From contig CAYQQK010000001.1 of the NCBI GenBank assembly GCA_964420065.1, positions 105,136 through 169,135 on the forward strand: DNA of 64,000 bases. The letters are read 5' to 3'. The position numbers and the translations under genes were made by a program. Source of the stretch: CAYQQK01 sp964420065 (lineage in GTDB: Bacteria > Bacillota > Dethiobacteria > DTU022). The notes beneath the pieces were generated by a model. The model saw only the letters and a program-made list of their open reading frames with translations. It had not been told where the DNA came from and ran no database searches. This document shows, one piece after another, positions 8,163 to 16,726 of the stretch (positions within the stretch are counted from its first letter, which is position 1; each line of letters begins with the position of its first letter).

Positions 8163-9926
8163 ATGCCCTTGGATCCGACCAAATATGAGGACTGGCAAAT
8201 TGCTGAAGCAGCCGAAGCAACAATGAAAACAGTGTATCAGCAGGCCGAAGAATTGGGTCTGGAAAAGGAGGAACTGCTCCCCCACGGTCATTACGTGGCC
8301 AAAGTAGACTACAAAAAGGTTTTGGCCCGGTTGAAGGATCATCCTGAAGGCAAGTACATCAACGTTACCGCGATTACCCCCACCCCCCTGGGCGAAGGGA
8401 AATCCACATCAACCATGGGTTTGGCTCAAGGCATGGGGAAACGGGGCAAGAATGTTTTTGCCACGATACGGCAGCCTTCCGGCGGGCCGACAATGAACGT
8501 AAAAGGTTCCGCCGCCGGCGGGGGCCTTTCCCAGTGCATTCCTCTTACTCCATTTTCACTCGGTCTTACCGGTGATATCAACGCCGTCATGAATGCCCAT
8601 AATCTGGCCATGGTTGCAGTCACCTCCCGGCTTCAACATGAATTCAACTCCAGCGATGCTTTTTTGGATCGCCGGGGTGTGAAGCGTCTGAATATTGACC
8701 CCCGCAACGTCGAAATGAGATGGATTATCGACTTTTGTGCCCAAGCTCTGCGCAACATCGTCATCGGTTTGGGCAGTCGAAAAGATGGGCTGATGATGCA
8801 TTCCGGTTTTGCGATTGCTGTTTCTTCCGAAGTGATGGCGATCCTGGCCATGGCAACCGATTTGAAAGACATGCGGGAACGTCTGGGCCGGATTGTTGTC
8901 GCTTATGACAAGCGCGGCAATCCGATCACGACCGAGGATCTGGAGGTAGCCGGCGCCATGACCGCCTGGATGGCGGAAGCGATCAACCCGAACCTGTTGC
9001 AAACACTGGAAGGGCAGCCGGTTTTTGTTCATGCCGGCCCATTTGCAAACATTGCCATGGGGCAATCCTCCATCATTGCCGACAAGGTAGCTTTGAAACT
9101 GGCCGATTACTGCATTACCGAATCGGGCTTTGCCGCGGATATCGGATTTGAAAAATTCTGGAACCTGAAATGCCGTACTTCGGGATTGAAGCCGAACTGT
9201 GCCGTGCTGGTTGCCACCATTCGTGCCCTGAAGTGTCACGGCGGGGCTCCGCTACCCTTGCCCGGCCAGCCTCTTGACCCGGCTTACAGCTCCGAACATC
9301 TGGAGTGGGTCGAGAAAGGTTGCGAAAATCTGGTTCATCACATCAATACGATCAAGAAGAGCGGCATTAACCCGGTTGTTTGCATCAACGCTTTCCATAC
9401 CGATACCGATAACGAAATCAAACTGGTGCGCCGTATCGCGGAGCAGGCCGGTGCGCGGGTAGCACTGGCGAAGCACTGGCAGTACGGCGGCGAGGGAGCA
9501 CTGGAACTGGCCGATGCAGTGATCGAAGCCTGCGCAGGACCATCAGATTTCAAATATTTGTACGAGCTTGATACTCCGTTACGGGATCGGATCAACCTCA
9601 TTGCGACCGAGGTTTACGGGGCTGCCGGGGTGGAATATTCGGCCGAGGCGCTGGAAAAAGCCAGGCGGATGGAAAAGGATCCCAAATTCCAGGCCATGGG
9701 CACCTGTATGGTGAAAACCCATCTTTCACTGACCGACGATCCGTTGATAAAAGGTGTGCCCAAAGGATGGAAACTGTACATTCGTGATATTCTTACCTAT
9801 GGTGGAGCCGGTTTTGTTGTGCCGGTTGCCGGGGCGATCTCGCTCATGCCCGGCACCTCGGCCAGCCCGGCTTTCCGCCGTGTTGATGTGGATGTGGAAA
9901 CAGGGAAAGTGCAAGGGGTTTTCTAG
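8163..9926 (+). CDS. fhs: formate-tetrahydrofolate ligase (formyl-THF synthetase)
   Basis: Fhs joins formate to tetrahydrofolate using ATP, giving 10-formyl-THF; it is the entry step of the methyl branch of the Wood-Ljungdahl pathway. The 587-residue protein has the P-loop-like TPLGEGKSTSTMGLAQG, the family sequences RQPSGGPTMNVKGSAAGGG and GDINAVMNAHNL, and ends near ISLMPGTSASPAF. It is about 30 residues longer than the roughly 557-residue enzymes typical of acetogens. ATG at 8163 follows AAAAGGAGG, and upstream codons lack a comparable signal. Fhs also occurs outside acetogens, so acetogenesis is suggested and not proven. The adjacent folate operon supplies its cofactor. Confidence 0.95.
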   Translation: MPLDPTKYEDWQIAEAAEATMKTVYQQAEELGLEKEELLPHGHYVAKVDYKKVLARLKDHPEGKYINVTAITPTPLGEGKSTSTMGLAQGMGKRGKNVFATIRQPSGGPTMNVKGSAAGGGLSQCIPLTPFSLGLTGDINAVMNAHNLAMVAVTSRLQHEFNSSDAFLDRRGVKRLNIDPRNVEMRWIIDFCAQALRNIVIGLGSRKDGLMMHSGFAIAVSSEVMAILAMATDLKDMRERLGRIVVAYDKRGNPITTEDLEVAGAMTAWMAEAINPNLLQTLEGQPVFVHAGPFANIAMGQSSIIADKVALKLADYCITESGFAADIGFEKFWNLKCRTSGLKPNCAVLVATIRALKCHGGAPLPLPGQPLDPAYSSEHLEWVEKGCENLVHHINTIKKSGINPVVCINAFHTDTDNEIKLVRRIAEQAGARVALAKHWQYGGEGALELADAVIEACAGPSDFKYLYELDTPLRDRINLIATEVYGAAGVEYSAEALEKARRMEKDPKFQAMGTCMVKTHLSLTDDPLIKGVPKGWKLYIRDILTYGGAGFVVPVAGAISLMPGTSASPAFRRVDVDVETGKVQGVF

Positions 9927-9958
9927 AACGAAAATAATCCGGAAAAAATCAACCATGC

Positions 9959-9985
9959 GGGACGCCGCCCGGCGGCGTCCCCTTT
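9959..9985 (+). terminator. terminator after fhs
   Basis: The nine-pair GC-rich stem GGGACGCCG/CGGCGTCCC with a five-base loop is followed by CTTTCT. The T tract is weak. Confidence 0.7.
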
Positions 9986-10114
9986 CTGTGCGTGCCGCAG
10001 GCGAGGGGAGTAATGCGGTTATGGTTTTGGAGGTGGAGGAACATGATGAAAGATTCCGGTTTACGGTTAACGATAGAATCGGGGCCCAACTTTAAGCGGG
10101 AAACAGAACATCAT

Positions 10115-10669
10115 TCATCCGTGGAACCAGCGCCGCCGGTAGAGGCGCACCCCGGTTACCGGAAGGTTCCGCAAAAATTCGGCGACCGTGCGATCGGTCC
10201 CCGGTACCGGGGCTGCGGGTGCGATCTCGGCCAGGGGGACAAGAACAAAACTGCGTTCGATCAGGCGGGGGTGGGGAATTTCCAGGGTCGGGGTCTTAAG
10301 GATACAGGTACCGTAAAGGAGCAGGTCCAGGTCGATCGTGCGCGGCCCCCAGCGTTCCCGGCGCACCCGGCCGAGCTGATCCTCCGTATCCAATAGAAGG
10401 CGCAGTAGTGCCGCCGGACGCAAGTTGGTCCCGATGGCGCATGCTCCATTAAGAAAAGGCCCCTGGGCCGGTCCCCCGACAGGCGTCGTTTCATAAACGG
10501 ATGAAACGGCACAAAGCTCGATATCGGGATGGCCGATAATTTTACGTAAAGAAAGCTGCAGGCCTTGTAACCGGTTTCCTACATTGGATCCTAGACCGAT
10601 GTACGCACAGTTCAGAACGGTTTTTCCTCCCTTTTGCGCTGCAAGTTCAGGCCGGGCTTGTTTGTGCAA
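10115..10669 (-). CDS. folK: 2-amino-4-hydroxy-6-hydroxymethyldihydropteridine pyrophosphokinase
   Basis: HPPK transfers pyrophosphate from ATP to 6-hydroxymethyl-dihydropterin in folate synthesis. Motifs are YIGLGSNVGNR near the N-terminus, SSVYETTPVG, and RWGPRTIDLDLLLYG with the catalytic metal-binding DLD. It is the last gene of the minus-strand folate operon. The start is uncertain. TTG at 10669 gives 184 residues but has no ribosome-binding site. A strong GGGAGG (10626-10631) lies ten bases before a CTG codon at 10615, immediately ahead of the conserved NCAYIGLGSN. The annotated span uses the TTG; the true protein may begin at about 10615. Confidence 0.92.
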   Translation of the reverse strand: MHKQARPELAAQKGGKTVLNCAYIGLGSNVGNRLQGLQLSLRKIIGHPDIELCAVSSVYETTPVGGPAQGPFLNGACAIGTNLRPAALLRLLLDTEDQLGRVRRERWGPRTIDLDLLLYGTCILKTPTLEIPHPRLIERSFVLVPLAEIAPAAPVPGTDRTVAEFLRNLPVTGVRLYRRRWFHG

Positions 10670-10687
10670 GGGCGGCGTTGCACCGGC

Positions 10688-11047
10688 CTATGTTTTGCCA
10701 CGAGAAATTTCAACCCAGACCCCGCCCTGTACTCCCGGGAGGGGGGGGTTCGGTTTACCGACCCGTACGGTTGTTTCCAGTACGCCGGGCAGGGCCAGGA
10801 TCCGTCCGGCAATCCGTTCCGCCACCGTTTCTAAAAGGCGGCAGGGGGGTCCGGTCAGGATCGCTTGCACCGCTTCCACTGCAGTGCAATAATCCAGAAC
10901 CCGGTCCGGGTTGTCTTGAAGCGGCTGTTTGGCCGGGCTGGTCGTAATCGTTACGGTAACCTGGAATTCCTGTCCCAGGGAGCGTTCTGCCGGCAGGACG
11001 CCATGGTATCCGTAGGCAGTAATTTGATTGATGATGATCCGGGTCAT
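10688..11047 (-). CDS. folB: dihydroneopterin aldolase
   Basis: FolB cleaves dihydroneopterin to 6-hydroxymethyl-dihydropterin and glycolaldehyde. The 119-residue protein shows the family pattern: IIINQITAYGYHGVLPAER at the start, then LDYCTAVEAV, LLETVAERIAG with the catalytic-region glutamate, and VRVGKPNPPL. The length matches the roughly 120-residue family. ATG at 11047 is preferred because GGAGGTG lies nine bases upstream; that sequence overlaps the end of folP. It lies 18 bases before the longest possible folK frame. Confidence 0.93.
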   Translation of the reverse strand: MTRIIINQITAYGYHGVLPAERSLGQEFQVTVTITTSPAKQPLQDNPDRVLDYCTAVEAVQAILTGPPCRLLETVAERIAGRILALPGVLETTVRVGKPNPPLPGVQGGVWVEISRGKT

Positions 11048-11055
11048 CTTCGAGT

Positions 11056-12216
11056 TCACCTCCGGACGATCGCATCGGTCATGCGGACAACCCGCACCAT
11101 TTCACGGACATCGTGTACTCGCACCACGGCGGCTCCCGCAGCGATGCCCAGAGCCACGGTGGCGGCAGTGCCTTCTTTGCGGTCCCCCTCGGGAAGATGC
11201 AGCGTTTTACCGATCATCGACTTGCGTGAAGTCCCAAGCAGAATGGGGTAACCGAGTCCGGTAAAGTCTTCCAGACGTTGCATCACCTCCAGGTTTTGCT
11301 CCAGGTCTTTACCGAAACCGATACCCGGATCTATAAAAATTTGATCCGGCCGCACTCCCGCTGCCAGGGCCAGCCCCACACTTTGTTGTAGAGAAGCCAT
11401 GACGTCGGGAAGCAGATCGTCGTAAACGGTATTTTCCTGGTTGTGCATCAGGCAGACCGGCACACCGTAGCGGACCGCCAACCTGGCCAGGCCGGGTTCT
11501 TTTTTAAAACCCCAGACATCGTTGATCAGCACCGCTCCCAATTTTAGTGCCGCCTCGGCCACGGAAACCTTGTAGGTATCGATCGAAATAGGCGTATTGA
11601 AATCGGGGGAGGTCTGCAGGGCCCGGATGACCGGTAGGACCCGGCCCAGCTCTTCTTCAGCCGGAACCGGGCGGTTTCCCGGCCGGGTAGATTCGCCACC
11701 AATATCGATCAGATCGGCACCCGCCACGGCCATCTCCTTGGCCCAGGTTACAGCGGCGTCGATACCGGGAAAACGCCCCCCGTCGGAGAAGGAATCGGGG
11801 GTCAGGTTAAGAATACCCATGACCAGGGTTCGTTTGCCCAGGGGCAAACGCCACGAGCCGAGGTCCAGCGTGCCGGCGGGTTTGCGATAAGCATTTCGTG
11901 CGGTAACGCTCAGGGCGGCACCGGCTGCCTGCAGTTCCGGGCGGGTGGACAGGATTCGGGCCAGTTGGGCCAGTATGCCCCTGGCACCGCTCAGAAGTAA
12001 ACCGCCGCCTCCCGATGAATAAGTCAGCACCGCCGCCCCCGCCTCACCCGCCTTCCTGATCACAAACCTTGTCTCCAGCGGGTCCAGCCCACGCATTTTA
12101 ACGGTAATGGACCCGATTGCGGGGATGAAAGCAACCGCCGCCTCCGCCGCACAGCCCATCCGGGCCAATTCCCGCTCCGGATCAACCAGGCGGTAAAGAA
12201 AACATTGTCCGGGCAT
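11056..12216 (-). CDS. folP: dihydropteroate synthase with N-terminal extension
   Basis: DHPS condenses hydroxymethyl-dihydropterin pyrophosphate with p-aminobenzoate. The catalytic TIM-barrel occupies about residues 125-386, with MGILNLTPDSFSDGG, DIGGESTRPG, LINDVWG and LLGTSRKSMIG. The first 120 residues (including a Gly-rich turn, YSSGGGGLLLSG) are an extra domain not needed in compact DHPS proteins. Extended DHPS of roughly 390-400 residues occur in several Clostridia. It sits between the HD hydrolase gene (81-base gap) and folB (8-base gap). The role of the extension is unknown. Confidence 0.92.
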   Translation of the reverse strand: MPGQCFLYRLVDPERELARMGCAAEAAVAFIPAIGSITVKMRGLDPLETRFVIRKAGEAGAAVLTYSSGGGGLLLSGARGILAQLARILSTRPELQAAGAALSVTARNAYRKPAGTLDLGSWRLPLGKRTLVMGILNLTPDSFSDGGRFPGIDAAVTWAKEMAVAGADLIDIGGESTRPGNRPVPAEEELGRVLPVIRALQTSPDFNTPISIDTYKVSVAEAALKLGAVLINDVWGFKKEPGLARLAVRYGVPVCLMHNQENTVYDDLLPDVMASLQQSVGLALAAGVRPDQIFIDPGIGFGKDLEQNLEVMQRLEDFTGLGYPILLGTSRKSMIGKTLHLPEGDRKEGTAATVALGIAAGAAVVRVHDVREMVRVVRMTDAIVRR

Positions 12217-12297
12217 TGGCTACACCTCTTCATGTTTGAACCGGTTGCCGTGGGTCAATCAACCGGCCCGCTTTTTCTATTGTTACTGCAAGATCAC

Positions 12298-12813
12298 CTA
12301 GTACCGTAACCCATTGACCGTGGGACGACGGCCGGCGGAACGGCAATCCGGCTGGGCATGGCAACAGTAGCACAAACGGGAAAACCGGTCCGCCTCCCAC
12401 AAAGCCGTGGCCAGGGGAGAACCGGCCTCCGTTTCCGGTTTATGCCGGTGCGCGGCAATGGCGGCGATGATCATTTCCTGTTCTGCTGCCGTAAATCCGG
12501 CCGCTTCCAGGATCGGCCCGGCCAAATTCGCGCTCTCCCGGGCATGACAGGTTCCATCCCGGTACTCCCGGAATCGCCCAATATCATGCAAAATTCCTGC
12601 GGCGTATGCCATTTCTTTTGAAATGAAGCGTTCGCCCCGTTCCAACAAAAGCAGGTAGGTCAGGCGGGCCACGGTCAGCAGGTGTTCAAAGTCATGGTGG
12701 CAAAAACAGCGGTTTTCTTCCAATGCCTTGTTTCTTGAAAGATAATACTGGTATTCCTTGCCGGCAATAATCCGGTTGACCCGATCCAGGCTTCCTTTGA
12801 TCTTTTTTCTCAT
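12298..12813 (-). CDS. HD-domain phosphohydrolase in the folate operon
   Basis: The 171-residue protein has the HD superfamily metal ligands in order: His in DFEHLLTVARL, the His-Asp pair in GILHDIGRF, a His-rich AAHRHK and Asp in WEADRFSR. A C-terminal cysteine cluster follows (CYCCHAQPDC). The arrangement DRxSR plus three or four cysteines recurs in a family of small Firmicute HD proteins of unassigned function. It is six bases downstream of folE and upstream of folP, so it is likely co-transcribed. HD proteins remove phosphate or cleave cyclic phosphates, and the pathway needs a dihydroneopterin triphosphate phosphatase between FolE and FolB. That assignment is inference. Confidence 0.8.
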   Translation of the reverse strand: MRKKIKGSLDRVNRIIAGKEYQYYLSRNKALEENRCFCHHDFEHLLTVARLTYLLLLERGERFISKEMAYAAGILHDIGRFREYRDGTCHARESANLAGPILEAAGFTAAEQEMIIAAIAAHRHKPETEAGSPLATALWEADRFSRLCYCCHAQPDCRSAGRRPTVNGLRY

Positions 12814-12819
12814 GTTACG

Positions 12820-13392
12820 TTATCCGCGGTTTCCTTTGATCAGACTGAAGGCTTCTTCCCGGGAACTTGCATTACGCCGGAAAAGGCCGCGAACTGCCGA
12901 GGTTACCGTGATCGCCCCCGGCTTGTTGACACCCCGGATGCTCATACATAAATGCTCCGCCTCCACGACCACGACCACCCCTTTCGGATGTAATTCTTCG
13001 GCAATGACATTGGCCACGGTGCTGGTCAATCTTTCTTGCAACTGGGGCCGGCGGGAAACAATTTCGATTACCCGGACCAGTTTGCTCAGGCCGACGATCC
13101 GTCCCTCATCGGGGATGTAGGCGACGTGTGCTTTGCCGTAAAAGGGGAGCAGGTGATGTTCACACATCGAATAAAAGGAAATATCTTTAACGATAACCAT
13201 TTCATCATGCCCGTCAGCCATGAAACAGGTAGCCAGAGGTTCCCGGGGGTTCCGGAACATTCCCGAAAAAAGTTCACCGTACATTTTGGCGACCCGTTTC
13301 GGGGTGTCACGTAACCCTTCACGATCCGGATCCTCTCCTACTGCCTCGAGGATCATCTTTACTGCGCGTTCAATTTTCGCTTCATCTACCAC
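12820..13392 (-). CDS. folE: GTP cyclohydrolase I
   Basis: FolE converts GTP to 7,8-dihydroneopterin triphosphate, the first step of folate synthesis. The 190-residue protein has AVKMILEAVGEDPDREGLRDTP in pieces typical of the N-terminus, the zinc-site cysteine and histidines in SMCEHHLLPFYGKAHVAYIP, RPQLQERLT, and the second zinc cysteine in AEHLCMSIRGV. GTG at 13392 follows AAGGAAGG. The open frame continues much further upstream, but that part is the shadow of the CPBP gene. The gap to the preceding CPBP gene is only 14 bases. Confidence 0.95.
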   Translation of the reverse strand: MVDEAKIERAVKMILEAVGEDPDREGLRDTPKRVAKMYGELFSGMFRNPREPLATCFMADGHDEMVIVKDISFYSMCEHHLLPFYGKAHVAYIPDEGRIVGLSKLVRVIEIVSRRPQLQERLTSTVANVIAEELHPKGVVVVVEAEHLCMSIRGVNKPGAITVTSAVRGLFRRNASSREEAFSLIKGNRG

Positions 13393-13406
13393 GCTGATCC
13401 TTCCTT

Positions 13407-14723
13407 TCAAGGCACCAGTATTTGCGGCAGGAACAGTACCAGGGCATGCAAAAAAGCGCAAGCGGCTATATTTTCCGAGCGCAGGTAAACAAACCCAAGG
13501 ACCAGGGTCAGACCCGGGACGAGGACAGCTATTTCGACCAGGGTGTAGGGATAAGCGAATTTCCATGGTGCCGTAAATAGAAGCAGGGTCAGGTGGACCG
13601 TAACCGCCACCGGAACGGTCAGAAAAAGTCCTGTTGTTGTCCCAAAACGCCTGCTCAAGGTGGTTTGGACATATCCGCGCCAGATCGCTTCCCGGGCCAA
13701 GCCGGCGACTACAAAAAGCCGGATCAAGGTTGCGCCGGTATCCCAGCCTGCAAAGGCAATTCCTTTGGGTATGCCAGAAGTAACTACGGCCAGCATGGCC
13801 GCCGCCGCGACGGCCATGAAATAGCCCCTCAACACTGTTTCCCGGCGCAGCCCGAAGTCCAGGTAATCGATGTGCCCGGAGCGGGCCAAACAAATAAGTA
13901 GAAGTATGGCCGCCCAATAGCCGGCGGAAGCTGTTGCGGCGGGTGTCACACCGGAAAGAGACAACAGTTCACCACCCATCGTCAAAAGGAGGACCGGAAA
14001 TAGCGCCACCAGGTTGGTCTTCCGGGGGGGTGTCTGCAGCAGTTGTTTCGTATACGGGGTATAGTGGTGGTCCGCTGTAAAAATAGCCAGCACCAGCAGG
14101 ATCATGGCGAACAAAAGCAAATAAAACAAGGCGGCCAGGAACGGAATAACCGGTTGCTGTAACAATACAGGCGGGAAAAGTGGGGCACCCGTTTGATCAA
14201 GGAAATAATAATAAGCAGCCCCGGCTATGGGTCGGAAGGTCAGTGGGATGAACCCCTCCCAAAGCACCGGTAATGCGGCCTGATGTTCCAGGATCTTGAG
14301 GGCGCGACGGCGGTTTACCGGCCTTTCAACAGGCATAAAAATAATATCACCCTGTTTTTCCGCCATGACCTCTTCCGTCATGGCGGCGAAAAAACCGGTT
14401 GGGTTGCGATATGATTCCCCGGCCCGGCTCGTCATGCCATACTGCCCGCAACCGAGCAGAAGCACCCCAAATTGTTTTCCCTCTATGTAAAGGGGAATGA
14501 TCGTGCCTCCCCCGGGAAAAGAAATGTTCATGCCGTTCAGGACAAAAGCCCATGGTTCAAAAGTATAAATTTCACGAGTTTCAAAATGGAGGGGCGGTGA
14601 GGCCAGAATTCCCGGGAACGAATAAGCCAAAATAAAAGCGGCAACTGCCAGGACCACAATCACGCCCAGCATGATCATCAGCTTCACGAAGTAGTTTACC
14701 CTGGTGAAACGGTGTAAAGGCAC
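13407..14723 (-). CDS. CPBP-family intramembrane protease with extracytoplasmic N-terminal domain
   Basis: CPBP (Abi/Rce1-like) proteins are glutamate-type intramembrane proteases or related membrane proteins. The 438-residue product has one N-terminal membrane segment (residues about 15-37), a soluble region of about 150 residues that I do not recognise (with GGGTIIPLYIEGKQFGVLLLG), then about eight membrane segments. The CPBP signature is near residue 345 (LAREAIWRGYVQTTLSRRFG), with later histidines in TVHLTLLL and FLHALVLFLP. The EE pair usual in motif 1 is reduced to a single Glu after Arg. It is the first gene of the folate operon. Its role there is unknown. Confidence 0.7.
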   Translation of the reverse strand: MPLHRFTRVNYFVKLMIMLGVIVVLAVAAFILAYSFPGILASPPLHFETREIYTFEPWAFVLNGMNISFPGGGTIIPLYIEGKQFGVLLLGCGQYGMTSRAGESYRNPTGFFAAMTEEVMAEKQGDIIFMPVERPVNRRRALKILEHQAALPVLWEGFIPLTFRPIAGAAYYYFLDQTGAPLFPPVLLQQPVIPFLAALFYLLLFAMILLVLAIFTADHHYTPYTKQLLQTPPRKTNLVALFPVLLLTMGGELLSLSGVTPAATASAGYWAAILLLICLARSGHIDYLDFGLRRETVLRGYFMAVAAAAMLAVVTSGIPKGIAFAGWDTGATLIRLFVVAGLAREAIWRGYVQTTLSRRFGTTTGLFLTVPVAVTVHLTLLLFTAPWKFAYPYTLVEIAVLVPGLTLVLGFVYLRSENIAACAFLHALVLFLPQILVP

Positions 14724-14841
14724 TTTGCCGCCCCCCGGAACATGGTCTGGTTTACGGCCGCTGTTTTAGCTTCGACGATAAGCAGCATTTTCCTGCTCCA
14801 TCATCCTTGGCGCCCGAGCCGGTGACAACGGCTTTTTGTTA

Positions 14842-14870
14842 TTTTCAAGGCCGTCTTTTTTTGCTATAGT
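14842..14870 (+). promoter_or_regulatory. predicted promoter for coaX
   Basis: TTTTCA and TATAGT are spaced by 17 bases, with an extended TGC ahead of the -10. It points toward coaX, divergently from the CPBP-fol operon. Confidence 0.45.
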
Positions 14871-14895
14871 AAACTCGGGAGGTGTGTTGCTACCG

Positions 14896-15672
14896 ATGTT
14901 ATTTGCTATCGATGTTGGGAATACCAATATAATGGTTGGGGTTTTTAGCGGGGACCGCATTCGGGCTTGCTGGCGCCTGGCCACCCATTCCGAAAGCACC
15001 GAGGACGAGCTGGGCATTGTTTTCAAGAGTTTGTTGTTCCAGGCCGGCCTGGAGGTGAAAGAGATCACCGCTCTTGCCATTTCATCGGTTGTTCCCCCCC
15101 TGATGTACTCCTTGGTGAAAATGTCCCGTAAATATTTTTCTCTGGATCCCCTGGTGATCGGTCCCGACCTGGATACCGGTCTGAATATCCTTTATGACAA
15201 CCCCCGTGAAGTGGGAGCAGACCGCATCGTCAACGCGGTTGCCGGTTACAGTCTCTACGGTGGGCCCCTTATTATTGTCGATTTCGGGACGGCAACCACC
15301 TTTTGTGCCGTTTCCGAAAGGGGGGACTATCTCGGTGGAGCTATTGCGCCGGGGATCGACATTTCCACCGAAGCCCTCTTTCAAAAGGCGGCCAAGCTAC
15401 CTCGTGTTGAGTTGTGCAAACCCCGGCGGGTGATCGGTAAAGATACCATCAGCAGTATGCAATCGGGAATCATCTATGGATTTGCCGGCCAGGTGGATGG
15501 TATCGTGCGGCGGATGGCGCGGGAGCTGGAATCCACCCCTCTGGTGGTCGCTACAGGCGGTCTCGCCGGGTTGCTCGCCGAAGAATCAGAAACGATCAAC
15601 CGGGTTAGCCCCTTTTTAACCCTGGAAGGATTAAAAATTATTTACCGTCGACACGGCTCCCCCACTGATTGA
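14896..15672 (+). CDS. coaX: type III pantothenate kinase
   Basis: CoaX phosphorylates pantothenate, the first committed step of coenzyme A synthesis. The 258-residue protein shows the ASKHA-type motifs: FAIDVGNTNIMVGVF (phosphate 1, N-terminal), GADRIVNAVAG, VDFGTATTFCAVS and GGAIAPGIDIS. Length is typical. ATG at 14896 is preferred; GGGAGGTG lies ten bases upstream. In Bacillus coaX (yacB) follows ftsH, and here it is about 7 kb away with fhs and the folate operon inserted between. Confidence 0.94.
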   Translation: MLFAIDVGNTNIMVGVFSGDRIRACWRLATHSESTEDELGIVFKSLLFQAGLEVKEITALAISSVVPPLMYSLVKMSRKYFSLDPLVIGPDLDTGLNILYDNPREVGADRIVNAVAGYSLYGGPLIIVDFGTATTFCAVSERGDYLGGAIAPGIDISTEALFQKAAKLPRVELCKPRRVIGKDTISSMQSGIIYGFAGQVDGIVRRMARELESTPLVVATGGLAGLLAEESETINRVSPFLTLEGLKIIYRRHGSPTD

Positions 15673-15713
15673 ACCGCGACGCGGCCTAAAACATACCTTT
15701 TTATTACGACCGC

Positions 15714-15747
15714 ACCTCCCGGATCGTCATGTTTCGGGAGGTTTTTG
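15714..15747 (+). terminator. rho-independent terminator after coaX
   Basis: The stem ACCTCCCG/CGGGAGGT with a 13-base loop is followed by TTTTTG. Confidence 0.8.
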
Positions 15748-15890
15748 TGTGTTTGCCGGGGTGTTGATTGCGGTTACAGGTGCAGCCCGTCTTCCGTTTC
15801 CGGGCGGGCCGGCACAACAAGGGTGCGCCTGATGTTGTTGTGGCCGGGAAGCAGGCACAACTCCCCATGCGACCCGGTGCGGTTTGATAT

Positions 15891-15919
15891 TTTACGTCAT
15901 TCCCTCCCGGATCTATACT
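15891..15919 (+). promoter_or_regulatory. predicted promoter for the DUF1659-DUF2922 pair
   Basis: TTTACG (15891-15896) and TATACT (15914-15919) are 17 bases apart. The roughly 150 bases between the coaX terminator and this site are GC-rich with no other recognised feature. Confidence 0.4.
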
Positions 15920-15982
15920 GGTGCTGTTCCGATACCGGAATACAAAAATCCGGCTGAGCCGGTCGAAAGGGGGTTTTTCAAA

Positions 15983-16213
15983 ATGGCGGTAACCGCAGTG
16001 CCCTTGCAGTCTCGCCTTCAACTCCGTCTAAACGTGGGGACGAATGACCAGGGCAATTCGATCATGCGAACCAGAACATTTAACAATGTCAAGCCCCAGG
16101 CCGGGCATGAAGCGCTCTACCTCACGGGGCAGGATCTGGCTGCACTTCAGGTTCACTCCCTGGAAGCAATTCGGCGGGTAGATGAGATGGATCTGGAAGT
16201 GGAAGAGATCTAG
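15983..16213 (+). CDS. DUF1659 family small protein
   Basis: The 76-residue soluble protein has the family layout: an N-terminal Thr/Ala/Val segment, SRLQLRLNVGTNDQGNSIMR, TRTFNNVKP, then a helical C-terminus ending DEMDLEVEEI. DUF1659 proteins are small Firmicute proteins of unknown function that are usually encoded next to DUF2922, as here. ATG at 15983 follows GAAAGGGGG. The function is not known. Confidence 0.8.
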   Translation: MAVTAVPLQSRLQLRLNVGTNDQGNSIMRTRTFNNVKPQAGHEALYLTGQDLAALQVHSLEAIRRVDEMDLEVEEI

Positions 16214-16256
16214 CTGCGTTGCAGGGTGAAATTAAACCAAACAAAGGAGGGGTGTC

Positions 16257-16475
16257 ATGAACCGGACGCTGCAACTGATATTCAAAAATGACGGGGGCCG
16301 TAATGTCACCATTTCCATGGCCGATGCTCGTGAAGATCTCGAGGCAGCAGAAGTAGAAACTGTGATGGACAATATTTTGCAGCGCGATCTTTTTTCTTCA
16401 TCCGGGGGTGATCTGTCCTCCCCGGTCCTGGCTCAGGTCGTAACCCGGGTTGTAGAGACTCTGGTTGAGTTCTAG
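16257..16475 (+). CDS. DUF2922 family small protein
   Basis: The 72-residue protein matches the DUF2922 pattern: LQLIFKNDGGRNVTISMADARED at the N-terminus, split by a conserved helix (AAEVETVMDNIL), and a hydrophobic end (VVTRVVETLVEF). It follows the DUF1659 gene by 43 bases behind AAAGGAGGGG, and the two are probably one operon closed by a terminator. Function is unknown across the family. Confidence 0.8.
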   Translation: MNRTLQLIFKNDGGRNVTISMADAREDLEAAEVETVMDNILQRDLFSSSGGDLSSPVLAQVVTRVVETLVEF

Positions 16476-16490
16476 CTTCTTTGATCTCCG

Positions 16491-16520
16491 GGGGGCCGTT
16501 CCCAGAGAGCGGCCCCTTTT
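16491..16520 (+). terminator. terminator after the DUF2922 gene
   Basis: The stem GGGGCCG/CGGCCCC with an 11-base loop is followed by TTTT. The next 200 bases to the protease gene show nothing else I recognise. Confidence 0.75.
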
Positions 16521-16726
16521 CTAGGTGCGCCCAGCATGGGCCACCAATATCAAATACCTCGGATACGGTTTCTACACCCAATCCTGTCAACAGGATAACC
16601 GGATCACTTCCCGGGAAGAGCCTCGATCCCTTTTTCTCCCGGTTCGGGTCTGCCCTCCCGGCACCCTTTACTTCCTTCCTTCATACCTTGAAGTAACGGC
16701 GGTATGCCCTGAAGGAAGGATTGACC

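Noticed and set aside
10021..10095. 24-codon ORF after the fhs terminator
   Set aside because: It has only a distant GGGGAG, no recognisable homology and lies at the tail of convergent folK.
13393..13917. Long upstream extension of the folE frame
   Set aside because: It overlaps the CPBP gene in another frame and is rich in Arg, Gly and Pro, as is typical of shadow frames. A good ribosome-binding site marks the true folE start at 13392.
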